Positions 44,577 to 53,361 of a DNA stretch of 64,000 nt are shown one piece after another. The stretch is from JAEZPW01 sp035629075 (GTDB lineage: Bacteria > Acidobacteriota > Terriglobia > Terriglobales > Acidobacteriaceae). The DNA lies in NCBI GenBank assembly GCA_035629075.1, contig DASPIK010000002.1:1-64000 (forward strand). The letters run 5' to 3'. Position numbers and translations under genes: made by a program. How positions within the stretch are numbered: position 1 is the first letter of the stretch; each line of letters opens with the position of its first letter. The notes under the pieces are model-generated. The model saw only the letters and a list, made by a program, of their open reading frames with translations, was not told the origin of the DNA and did no database searches.

Positions 44577-46522
44577 TTCCGCCACTCCTTCCAGGGTTTC
44601 TCCTGGAACACATCTTCAGGCTGCGGATTTTTCGGCCAGAACCAGGCCAGCAACGTTGCTGCGAGCGGTATGGATCCCCAAACGACCATCCACGGCGTGA
44701 AAATCGAACCAATGAATAGAACCGTTGTCGCAATAGCTGCGGCGAGTGGCCATATCGTTGGACCGGGAAGGTAAGTCTTCGCATCAGGTTCGGCATCCAG
44801 CATGCGCGTGAGCAGAACTTCTCGTCGATCATTCCTTACACCCGTGACGATTGGAGCTTGCTGGCTGCGTTCCCACAAAGGGCTGCGCCCTTCCACAACA
44901 GGTATATGCAAGAAGTTGTAATTTGGTGGGGGTGAGTTCGTCCCCCATTCGAGCGATTCTGCATGCCACGGATCATTTCCGGCAACGGGGCCACGTCGCA
45001 AGCTCCAGAGGAAGTTCACGACGAAGGCGACAATGCCGAGCGTCAATATCAAAGCGCCGACACTCGCCACTGTATTCAACTGTCCCCACCCAGTCTCCGG
45101 CGCATAAGTGTAGATGCGCCGTGTCATGCCTCGCAGTCCGAGCATGTGCATTGGAAAGAACGTGAGGTTGAAGCCCACGAACATAAGCCAGAAGTTCAGG
45201 TGACCGAGACGCTCGCTGAACAATCGCCCCGTGATCTTGGGTAACCAGAAATACAGCGCTCCGAACAAGGGGAACACCGAACCGCCGATCAGAACGTAGT
45301 GCAGGTGTGCGACAACGAAAAACGTATCGTGCACTTGCGTGTCGATCGGCACAGATGCCAAGTGAACACCGGTCAGCCCGCCTACGAGGAAAATCAGGAA
45401 GAATCCGATCACAAACATGAAGGGTGTGCGAAAGTGCGGCTTGCCACTCCAGAGTGTTGCGATCCAGCAGAAGAATTGCACGGCCGTCGGTATCACCACC
45501 ATCATCGTCGCTGCGCTGAAGAAGTTGTACCCAAGCTGCGGCAGTCCTGTGGTGAACATGTGGTGCACCCACACGCTGAAGCTCATAAATCCGGTTGCAA
45601 TGGTTGCAAGCACGAGCGCCGTATATCCAAACACCTGCCGGCGCACAAACACCGGCAACACAACCGAAACAAGGCCAGTAGCTGGAATGAAGATGATGTA
45701 GACCTCAGGATGCCCGAAAAACCAGAAAAGGTGCTGCCACAGAATTGTGTCGCCGCCCTCTGCGTAGTTGTAAAAGTGTGTGCCGACGAGGCGGTCGAGG
45801 ATGAGCATCGTGCTCGCCAGCACCACTGCGGGCATGGCGAACAGCACCATGAAAGAGGTCACCAGTGACGCCCAACCGAACAATGGAAGCCGATTCAGTG
45901 ACATGCCGGGAGTGCGCATTTTGAAGATGGTCGTGATAATGGCGATCGCGAACACAATCGCGGATGTCTCCGTGAATGTAACCAGTTGAGCCCAGGTATC
46001 TGCCCGTTTTCCGGGACTGTAGTCGGGACCCGCGAGTGGCACATACGAGAACCAGCCAACATCAGGACCGGTGTTCAGAACTAATTGCACAAAGAGGAAG
46101 ATGCCGCCGAACGTGAACAGCCAATAGCCGTACGTGACAAGCCGCGGAAAGGCGATCTCGCGCGCACCCACCATCAATGGCATGAAATAAATGGCGAGCG
46201 CCTGAAAAACTGGTACAGCGAACAGAAACATCATCGCCGTGCCGTGTGTAGTGAAGATCTGGTTATACGCGTCCGGCCCTACCAAGTTGTTGTTGGGACG
46301 CGACAGTTGTAATCGCATGATGGCCGCAAGGGTTCCAGCAAGGCCGAATAAGATGAAGGTCGTAACCAGGAACCGCCGGCCGATAGATCGGTGATCAATC
46401 GCCGTGAACCAACCCCAGAACCCTCGCGGCACGTACCACGTCTTTGACAGCTTCTCGCGTTCAGCAGTCTCGGCTGCGCTTGCAATCGCGAGTTCGTCGG
46501 TGTTGGTAACGGGCGGGGTCAT
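44573..46522 (-). CDS. coxA: Cytochrome c oxidase subunit I (A1-type, caa3)
   Basis: The catalytic subunit with haem a and the haem a3-CuB centre, a proton pump of the inner membrane. The 649 residues carry TTHGTAMMFLFAVP (haem a ligand), FGHPEVYIIFIP with the A1-class glutamate and the His-Tyr pair, HHMFTTGLP (CuB histidines) and HDTFFVVAHLHYVL (haem ligands). Beyond the usual twelve helices there is a C-terminal extension of about 100 residues with two more helices, ending QEKPWKEWRK, as in CtaD proteins of caa3 oxidases. It overlaps coxB and coxC by ATGA on either side. Confidence 0.96.
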   Translation of the reverse strand: MTPPVTNTDELAIASAAETAEREKLSKTWYVPRGFWGWFTAIDHRSIGRRFLVTTFILFGLAGTLAAIMRLQLSRPNNNLVGPDAYNQIFTTHGTAMMFLFAVPVFQALAIYFMPLMVGAREIAFPRLVTYGYWLFTFGGIFLFVQLVLNTGPDVGWFSYVPLAGPDYSPGKRADTWAQLVTFTETSAIVFAIAIITTIFKMRTPGMSLNRLPLFGWASLVTSFMVLFAMPAVVLASTMLILDRLVGTHFYNYAEGGDTILWQHLFWFFGHPEVYIIFIPATGLVSVVLPVFVRRQVFGYTALVLATIATGFMSFSVWVHHMFTTGLPQLGYNFFSAATMMVVIPTAVQFFCWIATLWSGKPHFRTPFMFVIGFFLIFLVGGLTGVHLASVPIDTQVHDTFFVVAHLHYVLIGGSVFPLFGALYFWLPKITGRLFSERLGHLNFWLMFVGFNLTFFPMHMLGLRGMTRRIYTYAPETGWGQLNTVASVGALILTLGIVAFVVNFLWSLRRGPVAGNDPWHAESLEWGTNSPPPNYNFLHIPVVEGRSPLWERSQQAPIVTGVRNDRREVLLTRMLDAEPDAKTYLPGPTIWPLAAAIATTVLFIGSIFTPWMVVWGSIPLAATLLAWFWPKNPQPEDVFQEKPWKEWRK

Positions 46523-47541
46523 TTCAGGCTCTCGAGATACGTCAGCAGTGCTTGCAGTTCGTCGGTCTCCATTGGATTCGGCGGCATGCGTACGCCCGGC
46601 TTGATCGACTGTGGATCAAGAATCCAGCCCGCCAGATGTCCGCGAGTGTTCGGAATTGTGCCGGCCGCCAAAGTCCCCCGAGAAGCCACGTGCGTCAGGT
46701 CAGGACCAACAAGCGATCCTGCAGGAGTTCCGCGAACAGTGTGACACGTACCACACGGCCCGTTCAGAAACACCTGTTGTCCACGCGCCTGTGTCTCATC
46801 CGCCGGTTCAGCGGCCGGTTTACGCTGCTGATTGATCCATGCCTGAAACTCCTTTTCTGATTCGGCGACAACGTGCAGCGTCATGTGCGCATGTTGATGT
46901 CCGCAAAACTCAGCGCACTGACCGCGGTATATGCCGGGTTTATTGGCTTGAATCCAAGTTTCGCTTCGTTGGCCGGGAATCAAGTCCTTCTTGCCATGAA
47001 AGTTTGGAACCCAAAAGCTGTGGATCACGTCGGATGAAGTCAGACGAACACGTACGGGACGGCCGACCGGGATGTGAATCTCGTTAGCGGTCACGGCAAT
47101 GTTGCTGGGGACGGGGTCGAGATACCGAACTTCCCACCACCACTGGTGGCCAACGATCATCAACTCAATCGTGTTTGCGTGCGTCTGGGTCCACAGTCTT
47201 TTGCTGACGGTCGCACTGACCGTCAGCAGCGCAAGCAAGATCAGCACTGTGGCGACTGTAGCCACACCGACGGCAGTAATCTTGCGCGGCTCGGGGTGCG
47301 ACAGGGTCGGGGCCATATCCTTCTCACGCCGCCGTCGCCATAGAGCGAAAACGATTATGCCGCCAACGATCACGTAAACTGCTGCCAGCACCCACGTGAA
47401 TAGCCACCACAACCACTCGATGCGCGAGATCTGCGGGCCGGCGGCGTCCACGGCCGATTGTGTTGGAATGCCGGTACACCCGCTGGCAACACTCAACACC
47501 AACAATGCCAGGCCGAACATCAAGTCTTTGCAACGCCTCAT
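46519..47541 (-). CDS. coxB: Cytochrome c oxidase subunit II fused to cytochrome c (caa3)
   Basis: Receives electrons and passes them to subunit I through CuA. From ATG 47541 there are 340 residues: a lipoprotein-type signal (LALLVLSVASGC), two membrane helices (LWWLFTWVLAAVYVIVGGIIVFAL; VGVATVATVLILLALLTVSATV), the cupredoxin domain with GHQWWWEVRY and the CuA set CAEFCGHQHAHM, and a C-terminal haem domain with CGTCH. The covalent cytochrome defines the caa3 type. It overlaps the preceding cytochrome gene and coxA by 4 bases each. Confidence 0.95.
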   Translation of the reverse strand: MRRCKDLMFGLALLVLSVASGCTGIPTQSAVDAAGPQISRIEWLWWLFTWVLAAVYVIVGGIIVFALWRRRREKDMAPTLSHPEPRKITAVGVATVATVLILLALLTVSATVSKRLWTQTHANTIELMIVGHQWWWEVRYLDPVPSNIAVTANEIHIPVGRPVRVRLTSSDVIHSFWVPNFHGKKDLIPGQRSETWIQANKPGIYRGQCAEFCGHQHAHMTLHVVAESEKEFQAWINQQRKPAAEPADETQARGQQVFLNGPCGTCHTVRGTPAGSLVGPDLTHVASRGTLAAGTIPNTRGHLAGWILDPQSIKPGVRMPPNPMETDELQALLTYLESLK

Positions 47542-48095
47542 CGGTTCGGCCCTTCCTTTTCCTTGCGCAACTCTGGCTTGTTCGCCGACATGTGGTCCGA
47601 GCGGCTCGGAGCCGCATCTTTGGGAACGTTGCCGCTCATTGACCGAACGTAAGCAACTAGCCACCAGACCTGGTATTCGGGGATTTTGCCGCGAAAGGAT
47701 GGCATCCCGTTCGGGCGTCCTTCGACGATGCTTCTGTAAATGTCCGGCGGATGCCCCCCGTACTTCCAGTAGCCGTCTAACAGAGGAGGTCCAATACCCC
47801 CGCCCCCGTTCGCGTGACATCCGTAGCAATTGAATGCAAGGTAGAGGCGCTTTCCTTCCCCCACCGCATACGCGTTTTCCGAGTACGTGCCATACATCGC
47901 GGGAACGACGCTTTTCCCGTCTGCAGTTGGCGGCGGCTGTGGCACGCCAGGCTGATTGGACGACTGCTGGACATTTGTGTCTGCCGGATGTGAGACCGCA
48001 GCCGTTGCACGAAAATTCCGCACCTCACGTTCGCAGCCAACCAGCAGCGCTGTGGCGATCAACAGACTGATGCCGCTGGCGGCTTGGACTCGCAC
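47538..48095 (-). CDS. c-type cytochrome lipoprotein (XoxG-like position)
   Basis: A one-haem periplasmic carrier of 185 residues with lipobox LLVGC near 21 and CYGCH near 95. The axial methionine is probably in NGMPSFRGKIPEYQVWWLVAYVRSM. A Ser/Pro-rich linker separates anchor and haem domain, and a charged tail ends the protein. It starts at GTG 48095 directly after the XoxJ-like gene and overlaps coxB by 4 bases. Its position makes it the likely link between the PQQ dehydrogenase and the oxidase. Confidence 0.88.
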   Translation of the reverse strand: MRVQAASGISLLIATALLVGCEREVRNFRATAAVSHPADTNVQQSSNQPGVPQPPPTADGKSVVPAMYGTYSENAYAVGEGKRLYLAFNCYGCHANGGGGIGPPLLDGYWKYGGHPPDIYRSIVEGRPNGMPSFRGKIPEYQVWWLVAYVRSMSGNVPKDAAPSRSDHMSANKPELRKEKEGPNR

Positions 48096-48953
48096 TCAGT
48101 GGCCTCCACTCCCGTTCGCGAGCGGACCATCGAGCCGCGGCACGTGGTATTCGGCAAGAATGCCGTCTATCTCATGACGGCGACGAGAAAGAGCCTGCTC
48201 GATCCGCTCTTTGAGTTGCGTGTCGCCCCGGCGCACACCGACCCCAATGTCGAAAACGAAGGGCATGGACGGCACATCAATTTGGGGTGTGACCGGAGCC
48301 AACGTCAGCGGCACACCGGAACGATGAGCAAAATACGCGGCCAACGGTCCCCATACGACGGCCACATCCACTTCGCCACTGCTGACAGCATTGATGATCT
48401 GTGCCGGAGGGTTAGGCTGGCGATAGTCGCCGTAAACCAGGTATCCGCGAACGTTGCGGACAATGCCGCGCGTTGCAAGCGCATGAGCCGGCGGCGAGTT
48501 AGCGTAGTCATCCCCAATCATCTGCACGCCGACTCTCAGGCTTTTGAGTAGAGGGTCGTCAAACGATCGAACCCGTAAATGCCGATCCTGACGTGCGACG
48601 AAAACATAGGACGATCGGTAATACGGGCTGGTGGTTGCGGCGAGTTCAAAACTCGTCGGCACCCCCATGATCACGTCGCACTTATTGTCGCGAAGCGTAT
48701 TGCGAACGAATCCCCGGCGTTGTGCCCACCACGTGTACTTAAGTTCGGCGTGCATCTCATCCGCGAGCAACCGAGCTATTTTGTTTTCGAAACCCTCTTC
48801 GCGATTGTTCGAGAACGGCAGGTTATTAGGATCGGCGCACACCCGAAGCACTGGCCGGGCAGCCTCCGCATTCGCAGTAGGTTTGTGCGACTGATGTGAA
48901 CATGCGAGCAGCGCGATCGTAGCCAAGATCAGTGATAGGTGCACGACTCGCAT
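48096..48953 (-). CDS. xoxJ: XoxJ/MxaJ-like periplasmic binding protein
   Basis: A solute-binding-fold protein associated with quinoprotein alcohol dehydrogenases; in methylotrophs XoxJ helps activation of XoxF. The start is ATG 48953 (MRVVHLSLILATIALLACS), which gives a lipoprotein signal and begins 4 bases after the dehydrogenase stop; the frame is open upstream only as a shadow of that gene. The two-lobe fold shows LRVCADPNNLPFSNNREEGFENKIARLLADEM, DVIMGVPTSFELAATTSPYYRSSYVFV and INAVSSGEVDVAVVWGPLAAYFAHRSG. The length of 285 residues is normal for the family. Confidence 0.85.
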   Translation of the reverse strand: MRVVHLSLILATIALLACSHQSHKPTANAEAARPVLRVCADPNNLPFSNNREEGFENKIARLLADEMHAELKYTWWAQRRGFVRNTLRDNKCDVIMGVPTSFELAATTSPYYRSSYVFVARQDRHLRVRSFDDPLLKSLRVGVQMIGDDYANSPPAHALATRGIVRNVRGYLVYGDYRQPNPPAQIINAVSSGEVDVAVVWGPLAAYFAHRSGVPLTLAPVTPQIDVPSMPFVFDIGVGVRRGDTQLKERIEQALSRRRHEIDGILAEYHVPRLDGPLANGSGGH

Positions 48954-48957
48954 AGGC

Positions 48958-50862
48958 CTAAGGTAGGGCGAACACGTATAGCGTGTCCCCCGGTTTTGTG
49001 TATTGCGACAGATCTTGCATGGCGTTACCGAATCCCAGCGCCACACCGGCATCGCGTGTTGGATCGAGTTGATTTGAGACCACCACACCGGACCATCCGC
49101 CAACACCCGAGTAGACCGCCACATACTGCTTGCCATCAGGCCCGCGGTACGTGATCGGCTGGCCGATGATGCCGGACTCAGCCTTGAATTTCCAAAGCTC
49201 CTGCCCGCTGCGAGCGTCCACTGCTTTGAACCAGCCGTCCATGGTTCCGTAAAACACCACGTCCCCGGCGGTGACGAGCGCTCCACTCCACGCTGGGAAA
49301 TGCTCCTTCAACTGCCATACAGCAGTGTTGTGCACTGGATCCCACGCCGTGAACAATCCACGATGACCGCCTGGCCCCGCGTACATCTTCACGTTTGACC
49401 CGAGATAGGGAGTACCCGCGATGTAGTTGGCCTCGAATCCTTCGTGATCCATGCACAGATTGTTGTGCGGGATGTAGACAAGACCGGTACGTGGTGAAAA
49501 CGCGCTTGGTTGCCAGTCCTTGGCGCCCGGTGCGGCCGGGCAGATGTCGCGGGTGACGATTCCGGTGCGTGGCTCTTTATCTTCAGCGTAGTCGAGCCGG
49601 CCCGACTTCAAATCCACGCCGCGCGTTGATGTGATGTGTGCAAACGGCGTTGCGGAAAGCACCTGCCCACTTGTGCGATCAAGGACGTACATGTATCCAT
49701 TGCGTTCCGGGCGGACGATGGTCTTCCGCATTTGCCCGTTTATCGGCAAGTCGAGCAACAGATTCTCATTAACCCCGTCATAGTCGAACAGATCGTGAGG
49801 CGACCATTGGTAATACCAGACAGCCTCGCCCGTATCTGCATCGCGCGCGAAAATGCCGGAGGTGAAATGGTTGTCTCCGGGACGCTGTTCCGGATGCCAT
49901 GGCCCCGGATTCCCGGTGCCATAGAAGATGAGGTTCGATTCAGGGTCGTAAGAGGTCCAGCCCCATGCAGTTCCCCCGCCGATCTTCCATTGCTCCGGTG
50001 GCCACGACTTCACGCCCAGATCCTTGTCGCGGTACTGCGAATAGTAGGGCTTGAAACGAGCGCCGACGAGCACTTCAGAATCAGGCCCCGTGTTGTATGC
50101 TCGCCAAGCGATCTTTCCGGTTTTGATGTTGATCGCTGTCATCCAACCACGAACACCGAACTCACCCCCGCTGTTACCGAAAAAGGCTTTGTCTCGCACA
50201 ACGAGCGGCGCCATCGTCATGGTTTCGCCGCGGTTGATCTCCCCCAGCTTCGCCTTCCAGACTTCCGTTCCCGTGTTGGCATCGACAGCCACGGCGTGGT
50301 TATCAAGCGTGCCGTAAATGATCTTGCCGTCCGCGTACGAACCACCGCGATTGACCACGTCGCAGCACGCAACCCCTTGCGCCGCAGCGTCTGGTTTAGG
50401 CTCGTAACTCCACTTTTTCGCCCCGTTCTTCCTCAGATCAAGTGCGTAGAGGATGTTTGGGAAAGGCGTGATCAGGTACATCGTGTCGTTGACCACGATC
50501 GGAGCTGCTTCGTTGCCGCGGAGCACGCCGGTCTTGAAGGTCCATGCAACCTTGAGGTTCTTGACCGTCTGTGTATTGATCTGGTCGAGGCTGCTGAAAC
50601 GACTGTTAGCAAAATCCTTTGCTGCCCAGGACCACTGCCCATCCTCGGGGCGAGTGGCTGCGGGGGATATCTGCGCCCCAGTCGCACCCTCGAACGTGCG
50701 CTTCCTGATTTCCTCGGTGGCGTTGGGAGAACCGCGATGCTTGTCGCTACAGCCGAGTGCCGAGCAAAGCAAAGCTAGGGCGGCCAGCGTAAGCAGCGAA
50801 TTCTCCACGCTGCGCCGGATTAGGCTTGAACGCTTCACAATGCTTGTACACCCACGCCACAC
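48958..50862 (-). CDS. xoxF: PQQ-dependent alcohol dehydrogenase with lanthanide-type signature
   Basis: A periplasmic eight-bladed quinoprotein oxidising methanol, ethanol or related alcohols. Signatures include the adjacent-cysteine motif GVACCDVVNRG, the WGWTSYDPESNLIFYGTGNPGPWHPEQRPGDN segment and PHDLFDYDGVNEN. In the last, Asp360 is the catalytic base and Asp362 the extra acid that marks lanthanide-dependent XoxF/ExaF enzymes; calcium enzymes have Ala there. The 634 residues begin with a lipoprotein-like signal (LAALALLCSALGC). Start GTG 50862 is tentative, with GTG 50838 also possible. It heads a nine-gene operon running into the caa3 oxidase. Substrate preference is not predictable. 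Confidence 0.9.
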   Translation of the reverse strand: MWRGCTSIVKRSSLIRRSVENSLLTLAALALLCSALGCSDKHRGSPNATEEIRKRTFEGATGAQISPAATRPEDGQWSWAAKDFANSRFSSLDQINTQTVKNLKVAWTFKTGVLRGNEAAPIVVNDTMYLITPFPNILYALDLRKNGAKKWSYEPKPDAAAQGVACCDVVNRGGSYADGKIIYGTLDNHAVAVDANTGTEVWKAKLGEINRGETMTMAPLVVRDKAFFGNSGGEFGVRGWMTAINIKTGKIAWRAYNTGPDSEVLVGARFKPYYSQYRDKDLGVKSWPPEQWKIGGGTAWGWTSYDPESNLIFYGTGNPGPWHPEQRPGDNHFTSGIFARDADTGEAVWYYQWSPHDLFDYDGVNENLLLDLPINGQMRKTIVRPERNGYMYVLDRTSGQVLSATPFAHITSTRGVDLKSGRLDYAEDKEPRTGIVTRDICPAAPGAKDWQPSAFSPRTGLVYIPHNNLCMDHEGFEANYIAGTPYLGSNVKMYAGPGGHRGLFTAWDPVHNTAVWQLKEHFPAWSGALVTAGDVVFYGTMDGWFKAVDARSGQELWKFKAESGIIGQPITYRGPDGKQYVAVYSGVGGWSGVVVSNQLDPTRDAGVALGFGNAMQDLSQYTKPGDTLYVFALP

Positions 50863-51206
50863 GCGGGATGGATACTCGAGTCTCCCGAGGTGACATGCCG
50901 ATCGGCACTTCCCGGCAATCTCCCAGTCTCAGAGGCGCGAAGCAACGCTCCCGTGCTGCGACTCTGTTATCCGATAACTTTCGTGCACACCGCGTTGCCC
51001 GCTGCTCCGCCACACGTAAGCGCGCCACACCCCGCGCGAGACGTGCGTCTACCCCCGCAACGCGCACCCGTGACCTTATTTCCATTCAAGAGATCGCACG
51101 CTTAAGCGAAAGTTGACGAACACGGCTGCACGTTGCAGACATCCGGCCCGCTCCTCTGAACATCAAGAAAGCGACTCACACAATCCCGGAAACGAGGAGG
51201 CGCCTG
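50863..51206. promoter_or_regulatory. Divergent intergenic region with two palindromes
   Basis: This 344-base region separates the respiratory operon (minus) from a hydrolase gene (plus) and must hold both promoters. It contains a perfect 12-bp palindrome TGCCGATCGGCA at 50896-50907 and an inverted repeat GTTATC-C-GATAAC at 50966-50978. Either could be an operator. No promoter hexamer pair was convincing, and the ORFs here are shadows. Confidence 0.4.
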
Positions 51207-52070
51207 ATGGCCTATGTAACAGTAGGAAGGGAGAACACGACCGAAATCCAGCTTTACTACGAGGACCACGGAACAGGACATCCCGTCATACTGATCCACG
51301 GATATCCCTTGAGCGGCGCATCATGGGAGAAGCAAGTCCCAGTGCTTCTTACAATAGGCTACCGCGTCATCACGTACGACAGAAGAGGCTTTGGCCGCTC
51401 CGGCCAGCCGACCACGGGTTACAACTACGATACGTTTGCGGAAGATCTGCGCAACCTCATTCAACATCTCAGTCTGAACGCTGTTTCGCTCGTCGGCTTT
51501 TCGATGGGCGGCGGCGAGGTGGCGCGATACATCGGCAAGTACGGGTCCGACAATGTCACCAGCGCTGTGATCATCGCCGGCGTGCCTCCGTATTTACTGA
51601 AGACCAGCGACAATGCCGAGGGAGTCGATGGAGCTATATTCGACGACATCGAAAAGGCTGCCGCAGCCGACCGTTACGCCTTCTTCACCGAGTTTCTGAA
51701 GAACTTCTTCAACACAGATGTTTTCATGGGAACCCGCGTCAGCGAAGAAGCTGTACGCGCAAGTTGGAACGTCGCGATGGGAGCCTCAGCAGTGGCGAGT
51801 GTTGCCTGCGTGCGCACGTGGACGGAGGACTTCCGTAATGACGTTTCGAAGATCAGCGTCCCAACGCTAGTCATACACGGCGAAGCAGACCGGATAGTTC
51901 CGTTCTCCGCCTCAGGACAAGTTACCGCCCGTATGATCCCGGGAGCACGACTGGTAACAATGAAGGACGGACCGCATGCCATTAACTGGACTCACGCTGA
52001 CATCGTGAACCGAAACCTAGTCGACTTCCTGACGCAAACGTCTGTACCATCGCGACGAACTGCGGCCTGA
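51207..52070 (+). CDS. Alpha/beta hydrolase, cofactor-free haloperoxidase-like
   Basis: The 287-residue fold has VILIHGYPLSGASWEKQVPVL, the elbow GFSMGGGEVARYI with nucleophile Ser, the acid in LVIHGEADRIVPF and the histidine in DGPHAINWTHAD. This set is typical of the non-haem chloroperoxidase/arylesterase group, where perhydrolase activity is often a side reaction and the physiological ester is unknown. ATG 51207 has GAGGAGG nine bases upstream. It is a single gene, divergent from the xox operon. No signal peptide is visible. Confidence 0.88.
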   Translation: MAYVTVGRENTTEIQLYYEDHGTGHPVILIHGYPLSGASWEKQVPVLLTIGYRVITYDRRGFGRSGQPTTGYNYDTFAEDLRNLIQHLSLNAVSLVGFSMGGGEVARYIGKYGSDNVTSAVIIAGVPPYLLKTSDNAEGVDGAIFDDIEKAAAADRYAFFTEFLKNFFNTDVFMGTRVSEEAVRASWNVAMGASAVASVACVRTWTEDFRNDVSKISVPTLVIHGEADRIVPFSASGQVTARMIPGARLVTMKDGPHAINWTHADIVNRNLVDFLTQTSVPSRRTAA

Positions 52071-52120
52071 AGAATTCGCGCGTCGACGTCCTTAGCCAAT
52101 CATTGCAAAGGGCTTGAATC

Positions 52121-52150
52121 AAAAGAAAGGCGCCCGTGTTCCGGGCGCCT
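52121..52150 (-). terminator. Intrinsic terminator of the VWA gene pair
   Basis: On the minus strand AGGCGCCCG pairs with CGGGCGCCT around a 5-base loop and is followed by TTCTTTT. It lies about 20 bases beyond the stop of the second VWA gene. The stem is symmetric and could also help end the convergent hydrolase transcript. Confidence 0.8.
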
Positions 52151-52167
52151 ACGAACTATCTGCTCGC

Positions 52168-53361
52168 TTACCGTGAAGCGCGCTCCTGGCCCGCGTAGTA
52201 GCCGCTGCGAGTCCGGACCTGAAGCTTGCCGTGCCCTTTTGCGCGCGCTTCAACCTTAACCATTCGATACCCGCCCTCCGACTGCGGCCGGGTCGGACGA
52301 TACCCTATCGTGTACTGGTTCCGAATGTCGTGTGCTACTTGGCGAGTGATGGAATCGACCTCACTGACGTCCTTCGGAAAAAACGCGACGCCTCCGGTTT
52401 CCTCGGCGATTTCCTGCATGGCTCTTTTCGCCCTCTTGGCGTGCCCCTCGCCCCCCAGAATCCCGACCGTATATACCGTGGGACCGTTCTCTGCCTGCAG
52501 ACGCCGGACGGCCTGCTCCAGCGACTGTCGGCTCGCATTGTCCTCACCGTCGGTCACGACCAAGAGGACTTTCTTCTCCAGCCGGGCGCTTTTCTTCAGG
52601 TGGTCTGCCGATGCCACCAGTGCGTCATACATGGCTGTTCCACCACGGGACTCAATCTTCTCAAGCGCGTCCTGGAGTTTTGGAATGCTCCCAGTAAAGT
52701 CCTGATCAAGGTAATACTCGTCGTTGAAGTTCACGACGAATACCTCGTCCTTTGGATTGCTGGCCCTCACAAGATTGAGCGCGGCCGAGTTCACGGCGGC
52801 GCGCTTGTCTCGCATCGAGCCGGAATTGTCGATCACAATCCCCAGCGCTACCGGGATGTCCTCGTGACGGAATGACGTAATTGTCTGAGGTTGACCATCC
52901 TCAAACACCGTAAACGCCGTCTTGTCCAGGTTCGTAACGAGGCGCTGTTTATCGTCCACTACCGTTGCGTGCAGAACGACTTCCTCAACCTTCGCCTTGA
53001 AGACGTAAACGCCGTCGTCGGTGCGCGCCGCGGGCTGACCCTGCACGGGCACTTGCACCGTATCGCCGGGCTGATTCGGAGCGGGCGATGCGCTCTGGCT
53101 CGTGCTTCCCTGCTGAGTCGGCTGGCCCTGGGGTTGGCCGGCTGATTCGGTTCGCGGTGTTGTTTGCGGCTGCGGCGCTGCACGACGATCGCCCATCGGA
53201 GGCGGCAGCACTTCCGGAATCGGATCAAAACGCGGCTGCTGCGATGTCGAGGGCTGCTGGGTGCCAGCCGAACCAGCCGTAGTCTGGGCTCCAGCCAATA
53301 AGGCCATTGACAGCAAGCCGATCGCGATCGAGGGAAACAATTTGTTACTGTCGAGGTGCAT
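52168..53361 (-). CDS. Secreted VWFA-related domain protein
   Basis: Function unknown. The 397 residues start with a signal peptide (FPSIAIGLLSMALLAGAQ), followed by a Gln/Pro/Ser-rich stretch to about residue 110, a beta-rich segment (VVLHATVVDDKQRLVTNLDKTAFTVFEDGQPQTI) and a von Willebrand A domain with metal site DNSGSMRDKR (DxSxS) and TDGEDNASRQS. The end, QYTIGYRP, and the RTRSGYYA element are typical of the acidobacterial VWFA-related family. Its start overlaps the upstream paralogue by 17 bases, so the two are co-translated. Confidence 0.86.
   Translation of the reverse strand: MHLDSNKLFPSIAIGLLSMALLAGAQTTAGSAGTQQPSTSQQPRFDPIPEVLPPPMGDRRAAPQPQTTPRTESAGQPQGQPTQQGSTSQSASPAPNQPGDTVQVPVQGQPAARTDDGVYVFKAKVEEVVLHATVVDDKQRLVTNLDKTAFTVFEDGQPQTITSFRHEDIPVALGIVIDNSGSMRDKRAAVNSAALNLVRASNPKDEVFVVNFNDEYYLDQDFTGSIPKLQDALEKIESRGGTAMYDALVASADHLKKSARLEKKVLLVVTDGEDNASRQSLEQAVRRLQAENGPTVYTVGILGGEGHAKRAKRAMQEIAEETGGVAFFPKDVSEVDSITRQVAHDIRNQYTIGYRPTRPQSEGGYRMVKVEARAKGHGKLQVRTRSGYYAGQERASR

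Noticed and set aside
49636..50778. 380-codon plus-strand ORF opposite the PQQ dehydrogenase
   Set aside because: It is a shadow frame of a well-supported gene with no motifs of its own.
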